Shown in pieces: positions 26,924 through 34,673 of a stretch of DNA of 56,587 nucleotides (position 1 is the first letter of the stretch; every line of letters starts with the position of its first letter). Origin of the DNA: a virus; IMG/VR virus record IMGVR_UViG_3300032092_000034, positions 1-56,587 of that record; one strand, written 5' to 3'. The notes under the pieces are model-generated. The model was not told the DNA's origin. It worked only from the letters and a program-made list of their open reading frames with translations, and searched no databases. The position numbers and the translations under genes were made by a program.

Positions 26924-27817
26924 ATGACTTTCTATGATGTAAGCAAGATGGAATACAAGGACTACGAAAAGCGAGTGAAGACTTACAAGCCTTATCGTGG
27001 GACTAACGTGTATCCAGTAGGCGACAGACGCTACTCCGCTAGGCACTTTGTTATGAGGGACGATGGCGTGGTGGAGGTCTACTATATTGGTATGACCTAC
27101 AAGAAACAAAAAGAGGAACAAGGTAATCCGATTACTCCACTTCTATACATTCATCCTGACAACACAGTAGAGTTCAACCGCTCTAGTGATGTGGGGTTCT
27201 TATCCAAACTGACTGGGTATTCGGTAAGACATGATATGAAGTACGGCGGCACGATAATCTGCAATTTTGGACTCCGAGGTAGCATTCATCCTGTATTCAA
27301 GGGGGCAAGATATTCATTAGATACCTTTACCTGCCTGACTCCCTACGAATGGCATCACCCCAAGGTGAATCGTAAAAGAGCAAAAGAGTCTATGAAGAAG
27401 TACGATGAGTTCTTGAAGCTTCACAAGGTGTTCCTTGACCCTATGAATAAAGAAGGTATTGAAGGAATATTTGATGACTTCCATAAGGAGATTGGCGAAC
27501 ACTGGGAACATCAACATAGATGGGACATAAACAAATTTAATGAGATGGTGGAGAGCAAACGCCATGTAGATGCGGTGGTGTATCTGAATGTAATTGACAG
27601 GGGGTTTTGGTGGATTAAGTATGCCGTAGACCGAGACATTGATAACTTCAAAGACCAAGTGTGTAAGTTTGCGCAGAACAGTCTCAAGACAGTTATATAC
27701 AAGCATGGAGGTGAGCAAGTATTTGATTACAGAGAAATACCCGCAGGGGGACACATCACGTCTTCTAAATGGAAGATTCGTGTGACCTCAAACGGTCAAG
27801 GTGTAGAACGTCTTTAA
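26924..27817 (+). CDS. Early protein, 297 residues, function unknown
   Basis: MTFYDVSKMEYKDYEKRVKT..., Tyr/Lys/His-rich, with 'DDGVVEVYYIGMTYKKQKEE', 'HDMKYGGTIICNFGLRGSIH' and a helical C-terminal half. Not recognised. Absence of low complexity and a good AGGAGATATGCA-ATG site support a real gene. It forms a run with the next two genes. Confidence 0.7.
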   Translation: MTFYDVSKMEYKDYEKRVKTYKPYRGTNVYPVGDRRYSARHFVMRDDGVVEVYYIGMTYKKQKEEQGNPITPLLYIHPDNTVEFNRSSDVGFLSKLTGYSVRHDMKYGGTIICNFGLRGSIHPVFKGARYSLDTFTCLTPYEWHHPKVNRKRAKESMKKYDEFLKLHKVFLDPMNKEGIEGIFDDFHKEIGEHWEHQHRWDINKFNEMVESKRHVDAVVYLNVIDRGFWWIKYAVDRDIDNFKDQVCKFAQNSLKTVIYKHGGEQVFDYREIPAGGHITSSKWKIRVTSNGQGVERL

Positions 27818-27838
27818 TTTAATCAACAGGAGAATGCA

Positions 27839-28780
27839 ATGAGTAACATGTCAGAAATAGTTTCACCCTACGGTGACACGATAGGAACAACAACAGCGTT
27901 GACTCAGTCAACACCAATAGCGAAGTTTGCGTATGAGTTCTGCACAGAATTCAATGTGCAAGTTACCAAGAGAAAGGGGTCAATGGGCGAGGGGGTCACA
28001 TTCAATATCCTATCAACAGACGGTATACCTCTTGGTAGTTTATATACTCAGACATGCCGTGGTTCTAGTGGGGGTGACGAGACGGTGTATTTTTACAATT
28101 CACCAAACATTGTTTCAAAAGCTAAAGGCACAGCGAGGTCTGATAGTCAGACAAGGGACGCTAACAAAATTAAAAGTCTTTTGGCAGTGATTAAGAAGAA
28201 CAACGAAATTCCTAATGTCAAATCTATGTATAGAACATTCGTTGGTGGCATTAGATATTCGTTTCAGCAAGTATCTAGAAATAGAGAACCTGAAATCTCT
28301 ATCGGAGACGACATGGCGATAGCTTTAATTGAGAAAGTGTTACTTGACAAACCAATAACGCACGAACAAAATCAATCTATTGAATCAGCGTACAAAACAT
28401 ATCAGTCCAAAATGAAGTCATACGAAAAAGCAGAATCTGATGGCATTAGATTTAATCAGGGCGCTAAACTTATTGGCATAAGTGGTGACCGAGATAATAG
28501 ATATTATCTTGTTGGCGAAGCTTCATTCGATGTTAGCTTACATGGTAACGAGGGAGTAACCATTCACGGTGACCTGAAACGCTATGACAGTCTGAAAAAT
28601 GTTCCCCAGTTTTCTGCTGATGTGGCGATGATTAATGCGTATATGCAGGGCAGGGGTGACTATGACGATAGTAATGAGTTTGGTCTGTCACGCCGTGATA
28701 CTTATTACGCAGACATTGATGTGGCTACTGGGTATGCGAGCAACGAGCTGTGGATTCTCATTCCTAAGACCGCCCCATGA
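27839..28780 (+). CDS. Early protein, 313 residues, function unknown
   Basis: MSNMSEIVSPYGDTIGTTTA..., with 'DETVYFYNSPNIVSKAKGTA' and 'MYRTFVGGIRYSFQQVSRNR'. A charged helical middle is followed by 'FDVSLHGNEGVTIHGDLKRY', and the end is beta-type with 'YADIDVATGYASNELWILIP'. It is soluble and not recognised. Start uses AGGAGAATGCA-ATG. The stop overlaps the next start by four bases (ATGA). Confidence 0.7.
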   Translation: MSNMSEIVSPYGDTIGTTTALTQSTPIAKFAYEFCTEFNVQVTKRKGSMGEGVTFNILSTDGIPLGSLYTQTCRGSSGGDETVYFYNSPNIVSKAKGTARSDSQTRDANKIKSLLAVIKKNNEIPNVKSMYRTFVGGIRYSFQQVSRNREPEISIGDDMAIALIEKVLLDKPITHEQNQSIESAYKTYQSKMKSYEKAESDGIRFNQGAKLIGISGDRDNRYYLVGEASFDVSLHGNEGVTIHGDLKRYDSLKNVPQFSADVAMINAYMQGRGDYDDSNEFGLSRRDTYYADIDVATGYASNELWILIPKTAP

Positions 28781-29118
28781 GAGAAAGCTATCACCCCATC
28801 ACGCATAGTTATCTAGACCATACCTATCGTGTACCAATGTGGGCGGCAGACGACGACTACGAAGTGAGTGTTGGGCGAAACAATTACAGGATGTTCACCA
28901 ATGAAACACTACCAGACCGTATCGCAACTGCCATATCCATGATTAACGCGTACCCAACGAGGGACTATGCGGATTGGGAAATCAACCCCATCAATGTATA
29001 CATCAACCATCAAGACCCAGCGCTTGACGAGATTGGTTGGCGTATCAATCGGAGCATGTACATGCTTGTGTTACCTACTGACTACTTGGAGAATTTAGCA
29101 AATGGCAGATACACCTGA
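28777..29118 (+). CDS. Early protein, 113 residues, function unknown
   Basis: MRESYHPITHSYLDHTYRVP... is rich in Tyr, Asp and Asn, with 'NETLPDRIATAISMINAYPT' and 'DEIGWRINRSMYMLVLPTDY'. No motif recognised. Coupled to the previous gene (ATGA), and its end contains the ribosome site (TTGGAGAATT) of the nuclease gene that overlaps it by 17 bases. Confidence 0.68.
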   Translation: MRESYHPITHSYLDHTYRVPMWAADDDYEVSVGRNNYRMFTNETLPDRIATAISMINAYPTRDYADWEINPINVYINHQDPALDEIGWRINRSMYMLVLPTDYLENLANGRYT

Positions 29119-29404
29119 AGCGAAAGTAAAAAAGAAAGTGAAGGCTGTCCTTGAATCATTGGGTGCGTACTACACCATGCCTGTCGCTGGCGTATTCGGG
29201 CGTTCAGGGGTACCTGACATCCTATGTTGTCTTCACGGACGGTTTGTTGCAATCGAGTGCAAAGCGAATGGCGGTAAGACCACAAGGTTGCAGGATTCAA
29301 ACCTTACTGCCATAGCACAGGCAGGGGGCGTTGCACTTGTTGTTGATGAGACAAATATCAGTTCACTGGGAGCTGACTTGTTAAAACTGGTATCAGGGGG
29401 TTGA
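29102..29404 (+). CDS. VRR-NUC domain nuclease, 100 residues
   Basis: 'RSGVPDILCCLHGRFVAIEC' with D39, E52 and K54 ('ECKA') and the downstream 'TRLQDSNL' (Q64) and 'AGGVALVV' make a stand-alone VRR-NUC (PD-(D/E)XK superfamily) nuclease. Phage members cut branched or structured DNA during replication and recombination. Complete length for the family. It lies at the head of the replication-related part of the early module. Confidence 0.88.
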   Translation: MADTPEAKVKKKVKAVLESLGAYYTMPVAGVFGRSGVPDILCCLHGRFVAIECKANGGKTTRLQDSNLTAIAQAGGVALVVDETNISSLGADLLKLVSGG

Positions 29405-29405
29405 T

Positions 29406-29624
29406 ATGAAAACAATTATCCATGTGAATCAGCACGTTGTTAAAGCCAACGCAAAGAATGGTACTAACGAACCTGTGCTGACAGTCAAGACATACAAGGA
29501 CAACTTGTATACACATTGTGTACACATCAAAGGCGAAAGCCGTGTGGTGTACAGCCCTGACAAGCCGTTGTCGTGCGGTGCAAAGGTATGGATTGAAACT
29601 CAAGCAGAAGTGGAGGTGATGTGA
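29406..29624 (+). CDS. Conserved small phage protein, 72 residues
   Basis: MKTIIHVNQHVVKANAKNGT then 'EPVLTVKTYKDNLYTHCVHI', 'SRVVYSPDKPLSCGAKVWIE'. This 'HVNQH...N.K.G...PVLT.KTYK...Y...V.I.G.S.VVY.PDKPLSCGA.VWIET' pattern is very widely conserved in phages and of unknown function. One base separates it from the nuclease stop; its TGA is fused to the next ATG. Confidence 0.8.
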   Translation: MKTIIHVNQHVVKANAKNGTNEPVLTVKTYKDNLYTHCVHIKGESRVVYSPDKPLSCGAKVWIETQAEVEVM

Positions 29625-29755
29625 TGTTAGAAATGATTGCAGGGATTCTTGTAATGACAGCAATGTTGGCACTGGGCGCTATTCTTTTTGTCTTTGTGTG
29701 CGCCATGATTGGTTGGATGGTATTCATAACACAGAACGGAGGCGATGATGACTGA
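29624..29755 (+). CDS. Small membrane protein, 43 residues
   Basis: MLEMIAGILVMTAMLALGAI continues LFVFVCAMIGWMVFITQNGG and DDD: one or two membrane helices and an acidic end. GGAGG lies seven to twelve bases upstream and both ends overlap neighbours (TGATG; ATGACTGA). Early membrane peptides often act on the host envelope; the specific role is unknown. Confidence 0.6.
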   Translation: MLEMIAGILVMTAMLALGAILFVFVCAMIGWMVFITQNGGDDD

Positions 29756-30068
29756 AGAAGATGAAGCGTTCAACGAGATTGAACGACAAGCAAAGCAACG
29801 CAAGGAGTCGGTGATGGCGGCTGTGCATACCCTTACGGAGTATCAGCGTGGGTATGAAAATGGGTTCATTGATGGAATGCAAAAGCAGACTCAATCTGAT
29901 GTAACAAGAATCATGAATGGCGGCATTCGTAACGATGCCATTGAAGAAGTGTTGCAAATCATCAAAGAACTGCGCCCCGCCATCATGCCGTTAGAAGGTA
30001 TGGGCAGAGGTAAGACCACACAAGAATGGTTTGACATCTTGGTACAGGACATTGAGGAGAAGCTATGA
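29748..30068 (+). CDS. Small acidic early protein, 106 residues
   Basis: MTEEDEAFNEIERQAKQRKE... is helical, with 'TEYQRGYENGFIDGMQKQTQ' and 'EVLQIIKELRPAIMPLEGMG'. Two ATGs stand in tandem; the second was chosen for better spacing from GGAGG. No family recognised. Overlaps the genes on both sides. Confidence 0.65.
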   Translation: MTEEDEAFNEIERQAKQRKESVMAAVHTLTEYQRGYENGFIDGMQKQTQSDVTRIMNGGIRNDAIEEVLQIIKELRPAIMPLEGMGRGKTTQEWFDILVQDIEEKL

Positions 30069-30280
30069 CATTCAGAGAAACCACAATCAAATACATCAAG
30101 GATATTCTTAGACCAAAGACTATCTACGAAGTTATTTACGCAGAACTGCAAGAGGCACACCTACGCAAGTTGGAAGCCGAGACTGCGGCTGAGTACGCAG
30201 ATGCCACTATCGGATACAACAGTCGCCGAATCGAAAGGTTGAAGCAACGCTTGTTTGAACACGCAGAGGAGGACGCATGA
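30065..30280 (+). CDS. Small helical early protein, 71 residues
   Basis: MTFRETTIKYIKDILRPKTI then 'ELQEAHLRKLEAETAAEYAD' and 'RRIERLKQRLFEHAEEDA': mostly amphipathic helix or coiled coil. The start is coupled to the previous stop (ATGA) and the stop to the next start. 'E..EA...LLEAE...EYA......Y...RI.RL' is a frequent small phage pattern, function unknown. Confidence 0.65.
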   Translation: MTFRETTIKYIKDILRPKTIYEVIYAELQEAHLRKLEAETAAEYADATIGYNSRRIERLKQRLFEHAEEDA

Positions 30281-30477
30281 TTGACAAACTCATTCTCAGT
30301 GCTGTGCTAGGCACAGTGGGGTTCAATGGCCTATTCCCTGACCCGCCACAACCAATTACGCCTTGGCAGTTACAACAAAAAGCAAAGAAGAAATCCATAA
30401 GCGCCATGTGCGACAGGAAACCAAAGAGCAAGACGGCAAAAGATTTGTGTAGAAGATGGAGGAAACTAAATGCTTGA
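30277..30477 (+). CDS. Small protein with hydrophobic N-terminus, 66 residues
   Basis: MIDKLILSAVLGTVGFNGLF has a signal-like or membrane-anchor stretch. It is followed by a Pro-rich turn and a basic tail (AKDLCRRWRKLNA) with two Cys. It could be exported or membrane-bound. Coupled to its neighbours. No family recognised. Confidence 0.58.
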   Translation: MIDKLILSAVLGTVGFNGLFPDPPQPITPWQLQQKAKKKSISAMCDRKPKSKTAKDLCRRWRKLNA

Positions 30478-30631
30478 GCAAATCAAAACATTTTTTGGGA
30501 AGTTGCGTGGCTTGCATGGGCAACGCAAAGTGATAGTAGAGCAGGGGTTACTTTGGAAATGCACCAAGTGTGGCTTAATTTTCTTAAACAAGAAAGAAGG
30601 AGAGAAGCATGGTAGTGAAAGAAATTGTTGA
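30470..30631 (+). CDS. Small zinc-finger-like protein, 53 residues
   Basis: MLEQIKTFFGKLRGLHGQRK then 'LLWKCTKCGLIFLNKKEGEK' and HGSERNC. The C-x2-C...H/C arrangement resembles a single zinc knuckle. GGAGG is upstream of the ATG, and the end overlaps the next gene by 23 bases. Possibly a nucleic-acid-binding accessory protein. Confidence 0.58.
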   Translation: MLEQIKTFFGKLRGLHGQRKVIVEQGLLWKCTKCGLIFLNKKEGEKHGSERNC

Positions 30632-30785
30632 AAACGAGAACGGCACAATGACCGTCATTTGTGACTTTGAACCGGCAGAGGTACGTGCTTGTGTTGAGGT
30701 TGGGTTTTTGAAGCTACTCAAAGACTACTTAGACGAACACGCACCATTCCATCAGGGGAATATAGATGCCAAGACCGAAGAGTGA
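30609..30785 (+). CDS. Small acidic protein, 58 residues
   Basis: MVVKEIVENENGTMTVICDF then 'EPAEVRACVEVGFLKLLKDY': short beta strands and one helix, net acidic. AAGGAGAG precedes the ATG. The frame overlaps both neighbours. No function recognised. Confidence 0.58.
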   Translation: MVVKEIVENENGTMTVICDFEPAEVRACVEVGFLKLLKDYLDEHAPFHQGNIDAKTEE

Positions 30786-30930
30786 GTTAACCAAGAGCGG
30801 TAAGACCATCGGCATCCGCGTAACGCAGAGTGAGTATGAGGAGTACATGCAACTAGGAGGAGGTAAATGGATTAGAAAACTTTTACAAGACAGTAGAGAT
30901 AGCAAAAACAAACGAGCAAACAATTCTTAA
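30766..30930 (+). CDS. Small ribbon-helix-helix-like DNA-binding protein, 54 residues
   Basis: MPRPKSELTKSGKTIGIRVT then 'QSEYEEYMQLGGGKWIRKLL' has the beta-strand/helix/helix order and 'IGIRVT..EY..F...GG.KW.R..L' signature of small phage regulators. Such dimers bind operator DNA. A candidate regulator for the palindrome near 17.7 kb, though nothing links them directly. It overlaps the previous gene by 20 bases. Confidence 0.62.
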   Translation: MPRPKSELTKSGKTIGIRVTQSEYEEYMQLGGGKWIRKLLQDSRDSKNKRANNS

Positions 30931-30948
30931 ACAACTGGAGAGAAGCAA

Positions 30949-31404
30949 ATGGCTACAGCCAAAAAATCAAAGATATCAACTGCATCAAGAGTCCGTAATT
31001 ACATTTCACTTCACCCTGAAGCAAAAGCAGAGGACATTGCGATTAAATTCAACACGACAAAACAACATGTATATGTGATTCGTCACAACATGCGTAAGGT
31101 AGGCAAGGAACTCTTGAAGAAGAAAAAACTGCCACAAACTGCGTTAACCCCTAGTATCGTACAGAAACATTTTGGCATTGACATCGACAAAGCGCATGAC
31201 CCAGTGAATCAGCCATCGCACTACAAAGTAGGAGGCATTGAGACAATAGACTTTATTGAAGCCAAGGGGTTGAACTACAACTTAGGTAATGCAATAAAGT
31301 ACATCACCCGAGCAGACCATAAGGGAAGCAAGGCGCAAGACTTGGCGAAAGCCATTTGGTATCTACGAAGAGAAATAACAAACAATGTCCCTAATAACAA
31401 TTGA
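30949..31404 (+). CDS. HTH-DUF3310 protein, 151 residues
   Basis: Residues ~10-55 form a small helix-turn-helix ('AKAEDIAIKFNTTKQHVYVI'). Residues ~85-145 are the DUF3310 domain ('DPVNQPSHYKVGGIETIDFI', 'NLGNAIKYITRADHKGSKAQ', 'DLAKAIWYLRREI'). DUF3310 proteins are frequent in phage replication modules and have been called nucleotide-kinase-like, without firm proof. Ribosome site TGGAGAGAAGCAA. Overlaps the polymerase start by 20 bases. Confidence 0.82.
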   Translation: MATAKKSKISTASRVRNYISLHPEAKAEDIAIKFNTTKQHVYVIRHNMRKVGKELLKKKKLPQTALTPSIVQKHFGIDIDKAHDPVNQPSHYKVGGIETIDFIEAKGLNYNLGNAIKYITRADHKGSKAQDLAKAIWYLRREITNNVPNNN

Positions 31405-33256
31405 TTTTGAGACTTATTACACCGATACAGACCTAGGGTTTAAAAAGCAGACGACTGAAGAGTACGTGCGAGACCCTAGGTTTGAGGTGATTGGCGTGGC
31501 GGTTCAAGTGGGCGACGGAGACCCAGTTTGGTTTTCAGGGACACATGAACAGCTACGCAAATCTCTAAAACAATTTGACTGGAAAGGTAGTGCTGTCTTG
31601 GCGCACAACACGCTATTCGACGGCGCTATCCTAAGTTGGATTTTCAATATCAAGCCGATGGCATTGTTGGATACATTGTCAATGGCGAGAGCGATACATG
31701 GCGTGGATGCTGGGGGTTCACTTGCCGCACTTGCAAAGCGCTATGAGATTGGGGAGAAGGGCGATGAGGTTGTCAAAGCAATCAACAAGACACGCCTAGA
31801 CTTTACAGAAGAAGAGCTTGCTTTGTATGGTGAGTATTGCAGAAACGATGTGCGCCTGACATACAAGTTGTTCTTGATGATGATGCCGAGCTTTGACCCT
31901 GACGAGTTGAAGTTAATAGACATGACGTTGCGCATGTTCACCGACCCGATGTTGTATGTGAATCAGGATACCCTGAAAGAGCGATTTGATGATTTGGCTA
32001 AAGAGAAATCAGAGTTGCTTGCTTCACTGATGACTGACCTTGAGTGCGCCACAGAAGAAGAGGTGCGAGAAAAGCTATCAAGTAACCCCAAGTTTGCAAA
32101 GGTACTGGAGAAGTTTGGTGTGCCTGTGCCGATGAAGATGAGTGAGAAGCAGAAGAAGGAAGTGCCAGCACTTGCCAAGAAGGATGAAGGATTCATTGCG
32201 CTGACTGAGAGCGAAGATACTTTTATCCAACACTTGTGCGCTGTGCGCTTGGGGACTAAGTCAACACTTGAAGCCAATAGACTTGAACGGTTCATGGGCA
32301 TAGGACTGCGGAACAAAGGCAGGCTACCTATCCCGCTGAAGTATTACGGCGCACACACTGGGCGCTGGTCAGGCACAGACAAGGTGAACTTCCAAAACCT
32401 ACCGAGCAGGGATGCCAAGAAGAAAGCTCTGAAGAAAGCCATCGTGCCGCCTGAAGGCTACATGGTGATTAACTCTGACTCATCGCAGATTGAGGCTAGG
32501 GTGCTTGCGTGGTTGGCAGGGCAGGAGGATGTTGTCAAGCAGTTTGCTGATGGCGAAGATGTGTACTCTATATTTTCTTCATCCGTCTACAACAGGACAA
32601 TTACCAAAGCCGACGCAACCGAACGGTTCGTGGGTAAGACATGTATTTTGGGATTGGGTTATGGGACAGGCGCGTTTAAGCTACAGCACACATTGTCTAC
32701 TTCCCAACCAGTAAGCGTGAAGCTGACTGAAGAAGAATGCAAAACCATCGTGGGTATTTATCGAGACAAGAATTACAAGATACCTGAGTTGTGGGCTGAT
32801 GCTGACAGGATGCTCGACACCATGATGAACGGCAACATAAAGAAACCAATACAACTTGGCGAGTATGGTTGTTTGTTCTATGACAACGATGGAGTCATTC
32901 TGCCAAACGGTCTACGCATACGCTATCCCAACTTGAGGCGTGTAGACAAAGATGGCAAGTCGCAGATTGTTTACGATTCACGCAGGGGTGAAGTCTCCAT
33001 TTGGGGCGGCGCTGTTGTAGAGAACGTGGTGCAAGCTCTAGCAAGAATCGTCGTGGGCAAGCAGATGCTCGCCATATCTGAAAGATACCGTGTAGCTTTA
33101 ACAGTACACGATGCGGCAGTCGTCGTCGTGCATGAGGACGTTGTACCCGAAGCGGTAGCGTACATCAATGAAGTTATGTCTACCCCACCCGACTGGGCGA
33201 CAAACTTGCCAGTGGCATGTGAAACAAAAGTCGGTGCAACTTATGGAGACTGCTGA
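31385..33256 (+). CDS. Family A DNA polymerase with 3'-5' exonuclease, 623 residues
   Basis: Exonuclease motif I 'IDFETY' (D7, E9) and later 'HNTLFDG' and 'YCRNDVRLTY'. Polymerase motif A 'NSDSSQIEARVLAW' (D365, R372), motif B/O-helix 'RFVGKTCILGLGYG' (R414, K418, L422, Y426) and motif C 'TVHDAA' (H575, D576) are intact. It replicates the phage genome. The dNTP-selectivity position equivalent to E. coli F762 is Leu. No 5'-3' exonuclease domain. Followed by nuclease and helicase genes. Confidence 0.95.
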   Translation: MSLITIDFETYYTDTDLGFKKQTTEEYVRDPRFEVIGVAVQVGDGDPVWFSGTHEQLRKSLKQFDWKGSAVLAHNTLFDGAILSWIFNIKPMALLDTLSMARAIHGVDAGGSLAALAKRYEIGEKGDEVVKAINKTRLDFTEEELALYGEYCRNDVRLTYKLFLMMMPSFDPDELKLIDMTLRMFTDPMLYVNQDTLKERFDDLAKEKSELLASLMTDLECATEEEVREKLSSNPKFAKVLEKFGVPVPMKMSEKQKKEVPALAKKDEGFIALTESEDTFIQHLCAVRLGTKSTLEANRLERFMGIGLRNKGRLPIPLKYYGAHTGRWSGTDKVNFQNLPSRDAKKKALKKAIVPPEGYMVINSDSSQIEARVLAWLAGQEDVVKQFADGEDVYSIFSSSVYNRTITKADATERFVGKTCILGLGYGTGAFKLQHTLSTSQPVSVKLTEEECKTIVGIYRDKNYKIPELWADADRMLDTMMNGNIKKPIQLGEYGCLFYDNDGVILPNGLRIRYPNLRRVDKDGKSQIVYDSRRGEVSIWGGAVVENVVQALARIVVGKQMLAISERYRVALTVHDAAVVVVHEDVVPEAVAYINEVMSTPPDWATNLPVACETKVGATYGDC

Positions 33257-33295
33257 TGATATTATCTAGCTCCCCAAACAAAGTGAAAATCAGTC

Positions 33296-33955
33296 ATGGA
33301 AGCACACGAAGTCAAATGGTCTTACTCCAGCCTTAAAGATTATCAAAACTGCCCACGGCAGTATCAGGAAATAAAAGTACTGAAGAACTACACCAAGTTT
33401 CCTACCGCAGAAATGCGCTACGGAACAGAGGTACATAAAGCGATAGAAGATTATGTCGGAGAGGGTAAACCTCTTGCGCCTGATTACGAACGCTTTTCTA
33501 AACAACTCCAGCCCTTGGTAGAAATGGATGGCGTCAAGCATCCCGAGCTACGCATGGCGCTTGGCTTTGACCGCAAGCCGTCTAAATGGAACGACTATTG
33601 GGTGCGTGGTATCGCCGACTTGGTTGTGTTAAATGGTGACACTGCGTTCATTGTTGACTACAAGACAGGCAGTAGCAAGTACCCTGACCCAAAACAGTTA
33701 CAACTGATGGCGTTAATGGTCTTTTCACACTACCCTGAAATCGTACATATCAAGGCAGGTCTTCTGTTTGTTATGCACGAACACTTCTTCTCCTTTGAGT
33801 ATCACAGAGAGGATGAGGAAAAACTTTGGGGTGACTTCTACCCCCACCTTGAGCGCCTGCGCCTTTCGTATGAAAACGGTGTATGGCAAGAAAACCCTAC
33901 GCCATTGTGTGGTTGGTGTCCCGTAAAACGATGCCAGTTCCATAAGGAAAGATAA
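33296..33955 (+). CDS. RecB/Cas4-like PD-(D/E)XK nuclease, 219 residues
   Basis: 'SYSSLKDYQNCPRQYQ' (C19), 'YGTEVHKAIEDY' (H47), 'VRGIADLVV' (D108) and 'FIVDYKTGS' (D121, K123) form the PD-(D/E)XK_1 core. The C-terminal 'CGWCPVKRCQFH' with C19 could hold an iron-sulphur cluster as in Cas4/AddB-type nucleases. Expected role: processing of DNA ends during replication or recombination, or host DNA degradation. The start follows a 39-base gap with a weak GTGAAAAT region. Confidence 0.85.
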   Translation: MEAHEVKWSYSSLKDYQNCPRQYQEIKVLKNYTKFPTAEMRYGTEVHKAIEDYVGEGKPLAPDYERFSKQLQPLVEMDGVKHPELRMALGFDRKPSKWNDYWVRGIADLVVLNGDTAFIVDYKTGSSKYPDPKQLQLMALMVFSHYPEIVHIKAGLLFVMHEHFFSFEYHREDEEKLWGDFYPHLERLRLSYENGVWQENPTPLCGWCPVKRCQFHKER

Positions 33956-34168
33956 ATGAGAAATGAAGAGTTGATAGATTACGCCTATCCGTTAATGATG
34001 GCTGAGAGAGCGCTGAAAAAAGCACATGACTTTTTGCTGGAAGAAGACTATATTCTTGCAATGGATCAATTAGAGAAAGCGATTGTCGAGGTACGTATCG
34101 CTAGAAACTCTGTTCTTCATATAAAGGAAACTAGCAATGCCATACGTGAACAAACCGAGACCATATAA
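33956..34168 (+). CDS. Small helical protein, 70 residues
   Basis: MRNEELIDYAYPLMMAERAL then 'KKAHDFLLEEDYILAMDQLE' is all-helical and resembles a short helical-hairpin repeat. The ATG follows the nuclease stop with no gap. It overlaps the next gene by 32 bases. Function unknown. Confidence 0.62.
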   Translation: MRNEELIDYAYPLMMAERALKKAHDFLLEEDYILAMDQLEKAIVEVRIARNSVLHIKETSNAIREQTETI

Positions 34169-34454
34169 AAAAGAATACCAACAGCAGAAAGCTCGTGGTG
34201 AATTAGCTAACCGCATGGAGCGCCAACGTGCCCGACGCGCGATGGATAAGACAGGCAAAGACGCAGACAAAGACGGCACTGCTGATGCTCGTGAGGGTAA
34301 GGACATTGCGCACCGCAAGGCTCTATCTAGAGGTGGGTCAAACGGTGATGGTGTGCGTGTAGAGAGTGCGGCTGTCAACCGTTCATTCAAACGCAATTCT
34401 GCTGGCGCTTTGGTATCGGAAACCAGCAAGCGTGAAAAAAAGTTGAAAAAATAA
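34137..34454 (+). CDS. Small basic HNH-like phage protein, 105 residues
   Basis: Basic N-terminus (MPYVNKPRPYKKEYQQQKAR) is followed by 'EGKDIAHRKALSRGGSNGDG' and 'RVESAAVNRSFKR'. The 'G.D..H..PLS.GG.N....LRV.S...NRS' order is like a reduced HNH nuclease core (one His, Asn, Arg) lacking zinc Cys pairs. Such proteins are common in phages; activity is uncertain. AAGGAAA precedes the ATG. Confidence 0.68.
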   Translation: MPYVNKPRPYKKEYQQQKARGELANRMERQRARRAMDKTGKDADKDGTADAREGKDIAHRKALSRGGSNGDGVRVESAAVNRSFKRNSAGALVSETSKREKKLKK

Positions 34455-34455
34455 C

Positions 34456-34483
34456 TTGACAAATAAAAAATAGACTCCATAAT
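34456..34483 (+). promoter_or_regulatory. Sigma-70-type promoter for the helicase-SSB unit
   Basis: Perfect TTGACA (34456-34461), 16 bases, then CATAAT (34478-34483). A transcript start near 34490 would give an ~185-base leader before the helicase gene. Confidence 0.65.
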
Positions 34484-34489
34484 TCAATT

Positions 34490-34673
34490 ATCAAGAGTTT
34501 TCTGATCTTGGTCGGGCGTAAGGCATGAGTGGCTCGTAGACTTAATTGCATAGTCAAAACCATTGTCAGTTGATCGGCAGCCGCTTATTTCGGTAAGTCT
34601 CCTCTGTGGCAGGGTCAACCGTGCGGGGCGTTCCCCGCACGTAAAGCAGTCTTAATTCAGTCAAGGGGAATGA
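34490..34673 (+). ncRNA. Long structured leader of the helicase mRNA
   Basis: No gene is visible. AGACTTA (34538-34544) pairs perfectly with TAAGTCT (34594-34600). A 9-pair hairpin CGTGCGGGG-CGTT-CCCCGCACG (34620-34641) has no U-tract after it. The 5' part contains GGTCGGG, also present near the start of leaders L1 and L2. It could be a regulatory leader or a small RNA. I could not match it to a known ribozyme or riboswitch. Confidence 0.45.

Noticed and set aside
33245-33296. CTGATGA ... GAAA between GACTG and CAGTC after the polymerase gene, hammerhead-like at first sight
   Set aside because: No pairing stem II can form and there is no stem III or UH cleavage site. Only the outer 5-base match remains, so it is chance.
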